From NCBI RefSeq assembly GCF_016862755.1, contig NZ_BONO01000024.1, positions 1-64,000 of the forward strand: a stretch of DNA of 64,000 nt. Direction: 5' to 3'. The DNA is from Cellulomonas pakistanensis (lineage in GTDB: Bacteria; Actinomycetota; Actinomycetes; Actinomycetales; Cellulomonadaceae). Position numbers and translations under genes: made by a program. Positions 1 to 11,479 of this stretch are shown here, piece by piece. The notes under the pieces are model-generated. The model was not told the DNA's origin, made no database searches, and saw nothing but the letters and a program-made list of their open reading frames with translations. How positions within the stretch are numbered: the stretch's first letter is position 1; every line of letters starts with the position of its first letter.

Positions 1-2094
1 GGCGTCGGGGGCACCGGCGGCCGAGCCGTCCGCGGGAGCGGGGGCCGGCGCCGGGGCGTCGGCCTGCGCCGCGGCGCCGGCGTCCGCCGCACCCGGACCC
101 GCCAGCGCCTGCACCACCGCCGCCGCGGTGCGCGCGCCCATGCCCGGGACCGACGCGATCTCCTCGGCCGACGCGGCCTTGAGCCGCTTCAGCGACCCGA
201 AGTGCTTGAGCAGCGCCGCGGACCGCGCGGGGCCGAGGCCGGGGACCGTGTCGAGCGCCGACACCGTCATGCCCTTGCTGCGCTTCTTCCGGTGCGCGGT
301 GATCGCGAACCGGTGCGCCTCGTCGCGGACGCGCTGCAGCAGGTACAGCCCCTCCGAGGAGCGCTGCAGGATCACCGGGTAGTCCTCCCCCGGCAGCCAC
401 ACCTCCTCGAGCCGCTTGGCCAGGCCGCACAGCGCGACGTCGTCGATGCCGAGCTCCGCCAGCGCCGCCGCCGCGGCGGCGACCTGGGGCGGGCCGCCGT
501 CGACCACGACGAGGTTGGGCGGGTACGCGAACCGCTGCGGGCGGCCGGTCGTCTCGTCGATCGGCCCGGACCGCACGGGGCCGGCGTCGGCGTCGGCCAG
601 CGCCTCGGCGACCTGGTCCTCCCCCAGGCCGAGCTCGAGGTCGCCGGCCTGCTCGCGCTCGGCGAGGTACCGGCGGAACCGGCGGGTGATGACCTCGTGC
701 ATCGCGGCGGTGTCGTCGCGCGCGCCGGTGCCCTCGGGGCCGCGGATGCCGAACGTGCGGTACTCGCTCTTGCGCGCCAGCCCGTCCTCGAACACGACCA
801 TCGACGCCACCTGGTACGTGCCCTGGTTGTGCGACACGTCGTAGCACTCGATGCGCAGCGGCGCGGAGTCGAGCCCGAGGGCCTCCTGGATCTCCTGGAG
901 CGCCTGGCTGCGGGTCGTCAGGTCGCCGGCCCGGCGGGTGCGGTGCAGGGCGAGCGCGTGCTCGGCGTTCTTCCGCACGGTCTCCGCGAGCTCGTGCTTG
1001 TCGCCGCGCTGCGGGACCCGCACCTGCACCCGGCTGCCGCGCAGCCCGGACAGCCACGTCTGCACCTGGTCGAGGTCGTCCGGCAGCACCGGGACGAGCA
1101 CCTCGCGCGGGACCGAGCCCGCCGCCGCGCCCGAGGCCGCGGCCGGGTCGCCGCCCGGCACGTCGCCGTAGACCTGCTGGAGCAGGTGCTCGACCAGCTG
1201 GGCGTCCGTCAGGTCCTCGACCTTCTCGACGACCCAGCCGCGCTGGCCGCGGATCCGGCCGCCGCGGACGTGGAACACCTGCACCGCGGCCTCGAGCTCG
1301 TCGCCGGCCAGCGCGAAGATGTCCGCGTCCGTGCCGTCGGACAGCACCACCGCGTTCTTCTCCGTGGCGCGCTTGAGGGCGCCGATGTCGTCGCGCAGCC
1401 GGGCGGCGCGCTCGAAGTCCAGCTCCGCCGACGCCTCCTGCATCCGCTGGGTCAGGCGCTTGGTGAACCGCGCGGTGTCCCCGGCCATGAAGTCGGCGAA
1501 CTCCTCCGCGAGGACGTGGTGGTCCTCCTGGGAGATCTTCCCGACGCACGGCGCGGAGCACTTGTCGATGTAGCCGAGCAGGCACGGGCGGCCCTGCTGC
1601 TTCGCGCGCTTGAACACGCCCGCCGAGCAGGTGCGGACCGGGAACACCCGGAGCAGCAGGTCGACGGTCTCCCGGATCGCCCACGCGTGCGCGTACGGGC
1701 CGAAGTACCGAGTGCCGGGCCGCTTGGCGCCGCGCATCACCTGGACGCGCGGGAACTGGTCGGCCAGCGTCACCGCCAGGTACGGGTACGACTTGTCGTC
1801 GCGGTACTTCACGTTGAACCGCGGGTCGAACTCCTTGATCCAGGAGTACTCGAGCGCCAGCGCCTCGACCTCGGTGCCGACGACGGTCCACTGCACCGAC
1901 GCCGCCGTCGTCACCATCTGCTGGGTGCGCGGGTGCAGACCGGCGACGTCCTGGAAGTACGAGTTCAGCCGGGACCGCAGGCTCTTCGCCTTGCCGACGT
2001 AGACGACCCGGCCGTCCTTGTCGCGGAACCGGTACACGCCCGGCTGGTCCGGGATCTCCCCCGGCGCGGGCCGGTAGGTCGCGGGATCAGCCAT
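1..2094 (-). CDS. uvrC: Excinuclease ABC subunit C (UvrC), 3' end beyond window
   Basis: UvrC makes both incisions in nucleotide excision repair after UvrA and UvrB find the lesion. The reverse-strand translation starts [19 protein letters not shown] and continues with the GIY-YIG nuclease signature ([19 protein letters not shown]). The Cys-containing segment typical of UvrC, a UvrB-binding helical segment (about residues 205-235), the RNase-H-like half and a helix-hairpin-helix region (around bases 120-260) follow. An Ala/Pro/Gly-rich tail runs off base 1, so the stop is not seen. A TACGGT -10 hexamer at 2102-2107 lies 7 bases before the ATG, which suggests a leaderless transcript. The gene faces away from the OsmC gene. 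Confidence 0.95.
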   Translation of the reverse strand, partial: MADPATYRPAPGEIPDQPGVYRFRDKDGRVVYVGKAKSLRSRLNSYFQDVAGLHPRTQQMVTTAASVQWTVVGTEVEALALEYSWIKEFDPRFNVKYRDDKSYPYLAVTLADQFPRVQVMRGAKRPGTRYFGPYAHAWAIRETVDLLLRVFPVRTCSAGVFKRAKQQGRPCLLGYIDKCSAPCVGKISQEDHHVLAEEFADFMAGDTARFTKRLTQRMQEASAELDFERAARLRDDIGALKRATEKNAVVLSDGTDADIFALAGDELEAAVQVFHVRGGRIRGQRGWVVEKVEDLTDAQLVEHLLQQVYGDVPGGDPAAASGAAAGSVPREVLVPVLPDDLDQVQTWLSGLRGSRVQVRVPQRGDKHELAETVRKNAEHALALHRTRRAGDLTTRSQALQEIQEALGLDSAPLRIECYDVSHNQGTYQVASMVVFEDGLARKSEYRTFGIRGPEGTGARDDTAAMHEVITRRFRRYLAEREQAGDLELGLGEDQVAEALADADAGPVRSGPIDETTGRPQRFAYPPNLVVVDGGPPQVAAAAAALAELGIDDVALCGLAKRLEEVWLPGEDYPVILQRSSEGLYLLQRVRDEAHRFAITAHRKKRSKGMTVSALDTVPGLGPARSAALLKHFGSLKRLKAASAEEIASVPGMGARTAAAVVQALAGPGAADAGAAAQADAPAPAPAPADGSAAGAPDA

Positions 2095-2101
2095 GCGTGC
2101 C

Positions 2102-2176
2102 ACCGTAGTTCGCCGCGCCGACAGCCGGCACGCGCGCGCCGGCACCCGCGCCGGCCGCCCGCCGCCCCGGTACCGT
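2102..2176. promoter_or_regulatory. Divergent leaderless promoters of uvrC and the OsmC gene
   Basis: On the minus strand TACGGT (2107-2102) lies 7 bases before the uvrC ATG. On the plus strand TACCGT (2171-2176) lies 7 bases before the OsmC ATG at 2184. No Shine-Dalgarno sequence precedes either start. Both fit actinobacterial TANNNT -10 elements that start transcription at the start codon. Confidence 0.55.
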
Positions 2177-2183
2177 CGGCCGC

Positions 2184-2705
2184 ATGGGACTGCTGCACGA
2201 GTACGCCGCCGACGTCGTGTGGACGGGCGCGGGCGCGACCGGGACCACCGGGTACGCCGCGTACAGCCGCGACCACGAGATCCGCGTCGCCGGCAAGGCG
2301 ACGGTCCTCGGGTCGGCCGACCCGGCGTTCCGGGGCGACCCGGCCCGGCACAACCCCGAGGAGCTGCTCGTCGCGGCCCTGGCCGAGTGCCACATGCTCT
2401 GGTTCCTCCACTTCGCCGCCACGTCGGGCGTGACGGTCGTCGGGTACACGGACCGCGCGACCGGGACCATGCGGGTCGAGGCGGCGGGCCACGGGCAGTT
2501 CACCCAGGTGGTGCTGCGGCCGCACGTGACCGTCCGGCCGGGCGCCGCGGCGGCCGAGGACGGCGCCGGCCTGGACGCCCAGCTGGCCGACCTGCACCGG
2601 CGGGCGCACGAGCACTGCTTCATCGCGCGGTCCGTCACGTTCGCGGTGCTGACGGAGCCGGCGCCCGCGGTCCTGGAGACCACGGGCGCCGACCCGCTGG
2701 GCTGA
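2184..2705 (+). CDS. OsmC family (organic hydroperoxide resistance-like) protein
   Basis: A 173-residue protein of the OsmC/Ohr fold, which reduces organic peroxides through a pair of reactive cysteines. It shows the expected features: an [16 protein letters not shown] segment with the first conserved Cys, and a second Cys in HEHCFIARS near residue 145. These spacings and the family length fit OsmC-like proteins rather than Ohr proper. The ATG at 2184 is preceded by TACCGT with a 7-base gap and no ribosome binding site. It is a single gene between uvrC (divergent) and uvrA (convergent). The physiological substrate cannot be read from sequence. Confidence 0.85.
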   Translation: MGLLHEYAADVVWTGAGATGTTGYAAYSRDHEIRVAGKATVLGSADPAFRGDPARHNPEELLVAALAECHMLWFLHFAATSGVTVVGYTDRATGTMRVEAAGHGQFTQVVLRPHVTVRPGAAAAEDGAGLDAQLADLHRRAHEHCFIARSVTFAVLTEPAPAVLETTGADPLG

Positions 2706-2745
2706 GCGCCGACCCGCCGGGGCCGAGCGCCGGCCGCGCGGGGCG

Positions 2746-5610
<2,865 letters not shown>

Positions 5611-5617
5611 GCCGAGC

Positions 5618-5656
5618 ATGCTACGGCGAGCCACCGACATGCGCACATGTGTTCGA
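5618..5656 (-). promoter_or_regulatory. uvrA promoter with LexA-like SOS box
   Basis: Read on the minus strand, bases 5656-5641 give TCGAACACATGTGCGC. This matches the actinobacterial LexA box TCGAAC-N4-GTTCGA with two mismatches in the arms. It overlaps the expected -35 position. The -10 hexamer TAGCAT is at 5623-5618, and the GTG start follows 7 bases later. A LexA repressor here would block RNA polymerase directly. Confidence 0.6.
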
Positions 5657-5699
5657 ACCGTGCAGGCCGTCCCACCTGCGGCGTCGCCGCTGGTGGGCG

Positions 5700-5705
5700 C
5701 ATGAT
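5700..5705 (+). promoter_or_regulatory. CATGAT -10 of a leaderless GH15 transcript
   Basis: The hexamer CATGAT ends 7 bases before the GTG at 5713. The same hexamer precedes the starts at 11126 and 41481 by 6 bases, which suggests a shared promoter type rather than a start codon at 5701 or 5704. Confidence 0.45.
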
Positions 5706-5712
5706 GGGGACC

Positions 5713-7584
5713 GTGCCCGACGACGCAGCGGTGACCGACACCACCCCCGTCCCGACCCCCATCGGCGACTACGCCGTGCTCGGCGACGGCCGCACCGCCG
5801 CGCTGGTGTCGCGCGCCGGGTCCGTCGACTGGCTCTGCCCGCCGCGGTTCGACTCCCCCGCCTGCTTCGCCGCGCTGCTCGGCGGGCCCGAGCACGGCCG
5901 CTGGCTGCTGACCGCGCCGGACGCGACCCGCGTCACCCGGCGGTACCTCGACGACTCGTTCGTCCTCGAGACCACCTTCGAGACGCCCACGGGCACCGCC
6001 GTGCTGCTCGACGCCATGCCGCTCGGCGACGGACGCTGCGACCTCGTCCGACGCCTCACCGCGGTGCGCGGGTCCGTCCGGGTGCGGCACGAGTGGGTCG
6101 TGCGGTTCGGGTACGGCGCCGTCGTCCCGTGGGTGCACCGGGTGGCGGACGCCGAGGGCACCGAGGTCATCCGCGCGGTCGCCGGGCCGGACAGCCTCGT
6201 GCTCCGCGGCGACCGCCTCCCTCGCCCCGGCGACGGCCCCCACCGGGGGCACGCCGACGCGTTCACGCTGACGGAGGGCGAGACCGTCGAACTGTCGCTC
6301 ACCTGGGTGCCGTCCTGGGCCCCGGTCCCCCGCGCCCCGCGGCCGGCGCACCGGGTCGAGGTCACCGAGCACCAGTGGGCGCGCTGGGCGCGGGCCGCCC
6401 GGTACCGCGGCACCTACCGCGACGCCGTCGTGCGGTCGCTGCTCGTCCTGCGGCTGCTGACCGACTCCGAGACCGGCGGCATCGTCGCGGCCGCGACCAC
6501 GTCCCTCCCGGAGGACCCGGGCGGCGAGCGGAACTGGGACTACCGGTACTGCTGGCTGCGCGACGCCGCCATGACGCTCGAGGCGCTGCTCGAGCACGGC
6601 TACCGGCACGAGGCCGAGGCCTGGCGGCAGTGGCTGCTCCGGGCGGTCGCCGGAGACCCCGCTCAGGTGCAGATCATGTACGGCGTCGACGGGTCGCGGG
6701 AGCTGCCCGAGCGCACCCTCGACCACCTGCCCGGCTACGCCGGCTCGCGCCCGGTGCGGGTCGGGAACGCCGCCGTGTCGCAGGTGCAGAACGACGTGCT
6801 CGGCGAGGTGATGGCCGCGCTGCACCTCGCCCGGGCGACCGGCGTGGCCGAGGGTGCCGACTCCTGGTCGCTGCAGACCCGGCTCGTCGACCACCTGTGC
6901 GCGACCTGGCGCCGGCCGGACAGCGGCATCTGGGAGGTGCGCGGCGAGCCGCGCCACTTCACCCACTCCAAGGTCATGGCCTGGGTCGCGCTGGACCGCG
7001 CCGTGCGCGGCGTCGAGGAGCACGGGCTGCCCGGTCCGGTCGACCGGTGGCGGCGCGAGCGGGACGCCGTGCACGCCGACGTGCTCGCGCACGGCTGGGA
7101 CGCGGAGCGCGGCACGTTCGTCCAGCACCACGGGGCGACGCACACCGACGCGTCGCTGCTCCAGCTCGTGCTCGTCGGGTTCCTGCCGCCGGGCGACGAG
7201 CGGCTGGTCGGCACCGTCGCCGCGATCCGGGCCGAGCTGGAGGTCGCCCCCGGGCTGCTGCTCCGCTACCGCACCGAGCGCACCGACGACGGGCTGCACG
7301 GCTCCGAGCACCCGTTCCTCGCGTGCTCCGGGTGGCTGGCGGACGCGCTGGCGCGGCAGGGCGACGTCGACGGGGCCGCGGCCGTGCTGGACGTCCTCGA
7401 CGGGCTGCGCACCGACGTGGGTCTGCTCGCCGAGGAGTACGACCCGGTCACCGGGCGCATGATCGGGAACGTGCCGCAGGCGCTCTCGCACCTCGCGCTC
7501 GTGCGGGCCGTGCACAGCCACGACGAGGCGCTGCGGCGCCGGGGCGCGCCGGAGCCGCGGGCCGAGACGGTGGGGCGGGCGTGA
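5713..7584 (+). CDS. Glycoside hydrolase family 15 protein (glucoamylase/trehalase-like)
   Basis: About 624 residues of the GH15 (alpha/alpha)6-barrel family, which hydrolyses alpha-glucosidic bonds; actinobacterial members are often trehalases or glucoamylases. It has the N-terminal beta domain ([20 protein letters not shown]) and the GH15 signature [14 protein letters not shown] near residue 275. The general-acid region GIWEVRG lies near 405 and the second catalytic region [16 protein letters not shown] near 572. No signal peptide is seen, so it is cytoplasmic. GTG 5713 is preferred because CATGAT at 5700-5705 looks like its -10; the alternative ATG at 5701 lies inside that hexamer. Its stop overlaps the next gene by 4 bases. 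Confidence 0.85.
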   Translation: MPDDAAVTDTTPVPTPIGDYAVLGDGRTAALVSRAGSVDWLCPPRFDSPACFAALLGGPEHGRWLLTAPDATRVTRRYLDDSFVLETTFETPTGTAVLLDAMPLGDGRCDLVRRLTAVRGSVRVRHEWVVRFGYGAVVPWVHRVADAEGTEVIRAVAGPDSLVLRGDRLPRPGDGPHRGHADAFTLTEGETVELSLTWVPSWAPVPRAPRPAHRVEVTEHQWARWARAARYRGTYRDAVVRSLLVLRLLTDSETGGIVAAATTSLPEDPGGERNWDYRYCWLRDAAMTLEALLEHGYRHEAEAWRQWLLRAVAGDPAQVQIMYGVDGSRELPERTLDHLPGYAGSRPVRVGNAAVSQVQNDVLGEVMAALHLARATGVAEGADSWSLQTRLVDHLCATWRRPDSGIWEVRGEPRHFTHSKVMAWVALDRAVRGVEEHGLPGPVDRWRRERDAVHADVLAHGWDAERGTFVQHHGATHTDASLLQLVLVGFLPPGDERLVGTVAAIRAELEVAPGLLLRYRTERTDDGLHGSEHPFLACSGWLADALARQGDVDGAAAVLDVLDGLRTDVGLLAEEYDPVTGRMIGNVPQALSHLALVRAVHSHDEALRRRGAPEPRAETVGRA

Positions 7585-7655
7585 GCGGGGCGGGCGTGAG
7601 CGGGGCCGGCGTGGGCGGGGCCGGCGTGGGCGGGGCCGGCGTGGGCGACGGCCGC
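7581..7655 (+). repeat. 15-base tandem repeat encoding V(S/G)GAG, each starting with GTG
   Basis: Four full units (7581-7595, 7596-7610, 7611-7625, 7626-7640) and one diverged unit (7641-7655) lie at the 5' end of the MBL-fold gene. Units 3 and 4 are identical. Because the unit length is a multiple of three, copy number can change without shifting frame, but it changes the number of possible GTG starts. Confidence 0.85.
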
Positions 7656-8375
7656 GGCGCGGGCCGGTACACCGGCGTCGCGGCGCCCGGCGGGCCGGCC
7701 GCGGTGCGGGTGCTCGACGACGTCGTGCTGCGCAAGCTCTCGGTCGGGCCCATGGACAACGCCGCGTACGTCCTGGCGTGCCGGCGGTCCGGCGCACGGC
7801 TGCTCGTGGACGCCGCCGCCGAACCGGACCGTCTCCTCGACCTCGCGCGGGCGGGCGTGCCCGGCGACCCGGACGGCGACCTCGCGCTCGTCGTCACCAC
7901 CCACCGGCACCGCGACCACCTCGGCGCGCTGGCCGCCGTGCTCGACGCCACGGGCGCCCCGCACGCCGCCGGCGCGGACGACGCGGAGGCGGTGGCGGCG
8001 GACGCGGGCACCCCGCCGCCGCGGCCGCTCGCGCACGGCGACGTGGTCGAGGTGGGCGCGCTGCGGCTCGAGGTCGTCGCGCTCCGCGGGCACACCCCCG
8101 GCGCCGTCGCCCTGGCGTACCGCGAGCCCGGCGACGCGTCGGCACCCGGCGCCGTCCCGGGGCGGGTGCACCTGCTGACGGGCGACTCGCTGTTCCCGGG
8201 CGGCCCAGGGCGCACCACCACCCCGGCCGCGTTCGCGTCGCTCATGGCCGACCTGGAGGACCGCGTCTTCGGGCGGTTCGGTGACGACACGTGGGTGTAC
8301 CCGGGGCACGGCCGGGACACCACGCTCGGCGCCGAGCGCCCGCACCTCGACGAGTGGCGAGCCCGCGGCTGGTGA
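7581..8375 (+). CDS. Metallo-beta-lactamase-fold hydrolase (glyoxalase II-like)
   Basis: A 264-residue MBL-fold hydrolase. The metal-binding motif THRHRDHLG (HxHxDH), [18 protein letters not shown] and the C-terminal YPGHG are all present, as in glyoxalase II and related thioester hydrolases. The start overlaps the GH15 stop (GTGA), so the two are translationally coupled. The first 25 residues are encoded by 15-base tandem repeats ([10 protein letters not shown]), and every unit begins with an in-frame GTG. The true start could therefore be any of five codons, and the repeat is probably not part of the fold. The domain proper begins near [10 protein letters not shown]. Confidence 0.85.
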   Translation: MSGAGVSGAGVGGAGVGGAGVGDGRGAGRYTGVAAPGGPAAVRVLDDVVLRKLSVGPMDNAAYVLACRRSGARLLVDAAAEPDRLLDLARAGVPGDPDGDLALVVTTHRHRDHLGALAAVLDATGAPHAAGADDAEAVAADAGTPPPRPLAHGDVVEVGALRLEVVALRGHTPGAVALAYREPGDASAPGAVPGRVHLLTGDSLFPGGPGRTTTPAAFASLMADLEDRVFGRFGDDTWVYPGHGRDTTLGAERPHLDEWRARGW

Positions 8376-8377
8376 GG

Positions 8378-8405
8378 CCGCGCGGCGGGAGCGGGAGCCG
8401 CGCGG
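8378..8405 (+). terminator. Hairpin after the GH15-MBL operon
   Basis: CCGCGCGG at 8378-8385 pairs with CCGCGCGG at 8398-8405 across a 12-base loop, directly after the MBL stop codon. There is no T-run, as is usual in high-GC actinobacteria. Confidence 0.45.
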
Positions 8406-8516
8406 TCGCGGCGGGCGGGTGAACACCGCGTGTCCCGGTATGGACGGGTTGGCCCAGGTCGCGGACGTTCTGCCAGAGTGACGCACAGGAACTTCACACG
8501 CACCGAGAGGACGTCC

Positions 8517-9806
8517 ATGTCGAACGACGGCACCGCGCCGGAGCCCGGCCGCCAGCAGCCCGGGACGGGCGAGCAGCCCACCGCCCCCGCCCCCTCCGGC
8601 TACGAGGCGTCGTCGTCCTCCGGCCCGGCGCCCTCGGGCCACGAGGCGCCGTCCTGGCCGTCCGCGCCCTCGGGCTCCGACGCGCCGACCGCCGCCTACC
8701 CCGCGTCCCCGTCGTCGGACGCGCCCACCGCCGCGTACCCGACCGCGCCCGGCTCCGACGCCCCGACCGCCGCCTACCCGACCACGCCCACCGCGGCCTG
8801 GCCGGCGGCGCCGGGCACCGGGTCGAGCGGCTCCGGCACGTCGGGCTCCGGCACGGCGGGCACGGGCTCGGCCCCGTCCTGGTCCGCGGGCGAGAGCGCG
8901 CCGTCGCCGTACGCCGCGCCCGGCTCGGGCGGGCAGGCGACCGGCGGCGACCAGGCGGGCACCGGCTACCCGCAGGGCACGGGCTACCCCCAGGGCGGCT
9001 ACCCCCAGGCCGGCGCCAGCCAGCCGCAGGGCGCCGGCGTCCCGGCGTCGTCGGGGTACCCCTCGGCGGGCTACCCCCAGCAGGGCGGCGGCTACCAGGG
9101 CGGCGGCCACCCGGGCGCGGCGCAGCCCTACGCGCCGAACCAGTACCCCGGCCCGGGCACCCAGACGGACGGCGTCTCGATCGCCGCACTCGTCACCGGC
9201 CTCCTCGGCACGGGCGTGGTGGCGATCATCCTCGGCGTGCTCGGCCTGCGCCGCACCAAGAAGAACGGCACCAAGGGCCGCGGCTTCGCCATCGCCGGCC
9301 TGGTCCTCGGTGGTCTGGGGGTCATCGGCTGGATCGTCACCGCCGTGATCGTCACGACCGCGATCGGCGCGTACGACAACCGCCTCGGCGACCTGCGCGA
9401 CGCCTGCGCCGCGGGCGACATGCAGGCCTGCGACGACCTGTTCGACGAGTCGCCCCTGGGGTCCGAGAACGAGGAGTTCGGCGCGACCTGCGGCGGGCGC
9501 GTCGAGACCACCGACTACTGCGTCGGCCTGGACCTGTCCGAGGGCTCGGGCGAGACCGAGGGCGGGACCGAGGACGGCGCGGACGAGGGCACCGACGGCG
9601 GCGCCGGCACCACCGGCGCCCAGACCTACGGCGACGACGCGGCCCTCGACGCCCTGTGGGACGCCTGCGCGGCGGGCGACATGGCGTCGTGCGACACGCT
9701 GTACATGTCCGCGCCGGCCGGCACGGAGTACGAGGCGTTCGGCGAGACCTGCGGCGGGACCACCACGGGCGAGTACTACTGCGACACCTCGGGCGCCGGC
9801 GCCTGA
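8517..9806 (+). CDS. DUF4190-like membrane protein with duplicated Cys-rich C-terminal repeat
   Basis: A 429-residue protein. The first 215 residues are a low-complexity Pro/Ser/Gly/Thr-rich tail with TAAYP and GYPQ repeats. A DUF4190-type double membrane segment follows (about 220-245 and 263-288, separated by RRTKKNGTKGRG). After the second helix come two copies of a Cys repeat (about 292-335 and 379-425) of the form DACAAGDMxxCDxL-ExFGxTCGG-YC, joined by an acidic Gly/Glu linker. Each copy has four cysteines, which suggests disulfides on the extracellular side. The ATG follows a GAGAGG ribosome site. I cannot assign a function; related proteins are annotated only by domain. Confidence 0.75.
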   Translation: MSNDGTAPEPGRQQPGTGEQPTAPAPSGYEASSSSGPAPSGHEAPSWPSAPSGSDAPTAAYPASPSSDAPTAAYPTAPGSDAPTAAYPTTPTAAWPAAPGTGSSGSGTSGSGTAGTGSAPSWSAGESAPSPYAAPGSGGQATGGDQAGTGYPQGTGYPQGGYPQAGASQPQGAGVPASSGYPSAGYPQQGGGYQGGGHPGAAQPYAPNQYPGPGTQTDGVSIAALVTGLLGTGVVAIILGVLGLRRTKKNGTKGRGFAIAGLVLGGLGVIGWIVTAVIVTTAIGAYDNRLGDLRDACAAGDMQACDDLFDESPLGSENEEFGATCGGRVETTDYCVGLDLSEGSGETEGGTEDGADEGTDGGAGTTGAQTYGDDAALDALWDACAAGDMASCDTLYMSAPAGTEYEAFGETCGGTTTGEYYCDTSGAGA

Positions 9807-9825
9807 CACCGCGCGACCGACGACG

Positions 9826-9856
9826 ACGGCCCCGGGGCGACGCGCCCCGGGGCCGT
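9826..9856. terminator. Strong hairpin between convergent genes
   Basis: A perfect 14-base stem (9826-9839 with 9843-9856, core GGCCCCGGGGC) and a 3-base loop lie 20 bases after the DUF4190-like gene and about 75 bases before the acyl-CoA dehydrogenase stop on the opposite strand. It can terminate both directions. Confidence 0.7.
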
Positions 9857-9930
9857 CCGCGTGCCCGGGACCGTCCACGTGCCCGGGGCCGTCCGCGCGC
9901 CCGCGCCGGCGCGGTGCCGGCACGCGGGCG

Positions 9931-11091
9931 TCAGCGGTCGACCGGCCCCAGCCAGGCGTTCGCGACCGTGCTGTGCGCCGACTCGTCGTCGGACGGGTGG
10001 AACAGCCCCGCGAGGACGTCCCGGTACAGCCGGCCGAGCTCGCTGCGGGAGAAGTACGACCCGCCGCCCGACACCCGGATCGCCCGGTCGACGACCTCGC
10101 GCGCCGTCTCCGTGGCCCGCACCTTGAGCCCGACCACCTTCGCGAACCACAGCGGCCCGTGGTCGACCGCCTCGTCGACGTCACGGGCGAGCGCCCACAC
10201 CTGCGGCTCGATCCCGTCCTGCGCGATCGCCGCATCGGCCACCCGCCACCGGATGTCGGGGTCCTGCGCGTACGAGCGGCCGCCGTTCTTCATCGACGTG
10301 CGCCGGTGCGCCGCGGCGACCGCGAGCTCCAGCGCGCGCCGGCCGATGCCCGTGTAGACCGCGGCCAGCAGGATCTCGAACACCTGGAACAGCGCGAGCA
10401 CGTACGGGTCCGCGCTCGGCCCCGGCGGCAGCGCGCGGAACACCCGGTCGGGAGCGGCGTACGCACCGTCGAGCACCGTCGTGCGGCTCTGCGTCGCGCG
10501 CATGCCGAGCGTGTCCCAGTCGTCCTTCGTCTCGATCCCGCCGTCGGAGCGCGCGACCACGCCGTGCACCAGGCGCGGCCCGTCCGGGTGCGCCTCGTCG
10601 AGCCCGAACGTCGCCAGCCGGGTCCACACCGGCGCGAGGGACGTGAAGATCTTCGTGCCGTGGAACCGGTACCCGCCGTCGGGCTGCCGCTCGGCGCGCG
10701 TGCGCGACCCGAACATGACGAGGTCGTTGCCCGCCTCCGAGTTCCCGAACGCGAACACCTCCCCCGCCGCGGCGTCGCGCAGCACGAACTCCAGGGAGTC
10801 GTCGCCGCGGGCCGCCAGCACGGCGGCCATGCCCGTGACGACCAGGTGCATGTTCACCGACAGCGCCGTCGCGGGCGCCGCGCCGGCCAGCCGCACCTGC
10901 TCCCGGGCGACCTCCTCGAGCGTCAGCCCCGCGCCGCCCAGCGCCTCCGGCACGCACGCGCGCAGGTAGCCGGCCTCGCGCAGGTCGTCCAGGTCGGCGT
11001 GCGGGAAGGTGTTCTCCCGGTCGTGCACCGGCGCCCGCTCGGCCACCCGGGCCAGCACGTCGTCGGTCAGCAGGGTGCGCGGGGTGCTCAT
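9931..11091 (-). CDS. Acyl-CoA dehydrogenase family flavoprotein
   Basis: A 386-residue FAD-dependent oxidoreductase of the acyl-CoA dehydrogenase superfamily. The N-terminal helical domain (LREAGYLRACVPEALGGAGLTLEE), the FAD/substrate beta domain (ALSVNMHLVVTGMAA; GYRFHGTKIFTSLAP) and the C-terminal helical bundle are recognisable. The ATG at 11091 is chosen because CACAGT lies 6 bases upstream on the minus strand. In-frame upstream codons would extend it through the YciI promoter. Substrate is unknown: it could be a beta-oxidation dehydrogenase or a DszC/hydroxylase-type relative. It is divergent from the YciI gene with only 34 bases between. Confidence 0.8.
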   Translation of the reverse strand: MSTPRTLLTDDVLARVAERAPVHDRENTFPHADLDDLREAGYLRACVPEALGGAGLTLEEVAREQVRLAGAAPATALSVNMHLVVTGMAAVLAARGDDSLEFVLRDAAAGEVFAFGNSEAGNDLVMFGSRTRAERQPDGGYRFHGTKIFTSLAPVWTRLATFGLDEAHPDGPRLVHGVVARSDGGIETKDDWDTLGMRATQSRTTVLDGAYAAPDRVFRALPPGPSADPYVLALFQVFEILLAAVYTGIGRRALELAVAAAHRRTSMKNGGRSYAQDPDIRWRVADAAIAQDGIEPQVWALARDVDEAVDHGPLWFAKVVGLKVRATETAREVVDRAIRVSGGGSYFSRSELGRLYRDVLAGLFHPSDDESAHSTVANAWLGPVDR

Positions 11092-11125
11092 CCGCCCACT
11101 GTGGCACGTCGGGCATGATGGCGGC
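11092..11125. promoter_or_regulatory. Compact divergent leaderless promoters (acyl-CoA dehydrogenase / YciI)
   Basis: On the minus strand CACAGT (11103-11098) lies 6 bases before the dehydrogenase ATG. On the plus strand CATGAT (11114-11119) lies 6 bases before the YciI ATG. Both -10 elements fit into 34 bases, so the two promoters must overlap and may compete for polymerase. Confidence 0.5.
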
Positions 11126-11416
11126 ATGGCCACCTTCGCCGTCCGGTACACCTACGACCAGCGCGCCGACCTGCAGGACGAGGTCCGCCCCGAGCACCGC
11201 GCGTACCTGCGCGAGCTCGGCGACCGGGGCCTGCTGCGGGGGTCGGGCCCGTTCACCGACGGCGCCGCCGGCGCGCTGCTGGTGTTCGAGACCACCGACG
11301 CAGCCGCGCTCGAGGTGCTGCTGGCCGACGACCCGTTCGCGCGGGCCGGCGTCATCGCGGACGTCGAGATCCGCGGGTGGAACCTGCTCCTCGGCCCCTG
11401 GGCGGCGGGCGCCTGA
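11126..11416 (+). CDS. YciI family protein
   Basis: A 96-residue protein with the YciI ferredoxin-like fold: an N-terminal FAVRYTYD strand, the RPEHRAYLRELGDRG helix with the family His, a GAALLVFET-type strand (here GALLVFETTD) and the DDPFARAGVIADVEIRGW C-terminal motif. YciI proteins are small, mostly cytoplasmic, and of uncertain role, possibly enzymes on small aromatic or stress metabolites. The start follows CATGAT by 6 bases with no ribosome site. It is divergent from the acyl-CoA dehydrogenase gene. Confidence 0.85.
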   Translation: MATFAVRYTYDQRADLQDEVRPEHRAYLRELGDRGLLRGSGPFTDGAAGALLVFETTDAAALEVLLADDPFARAGVIADVEIRGWNLLLGPWAAGA

Positions 11417-11479
11417 CGCCGGCGCGGTCGGGCCGGCCGGGCCGGTCGGGCGGGCGGGCCGGTCAGGCGGGCGGGCCGG

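Noticed and set aside
5701..5706. ATGATG as the GH15 start
   Set aside because: It is in frame, but it forms part of the CATGAT hexamer used as a -10 at two other genes, and GTG 5713 is at the matching distance. It is kept only as an alternative.
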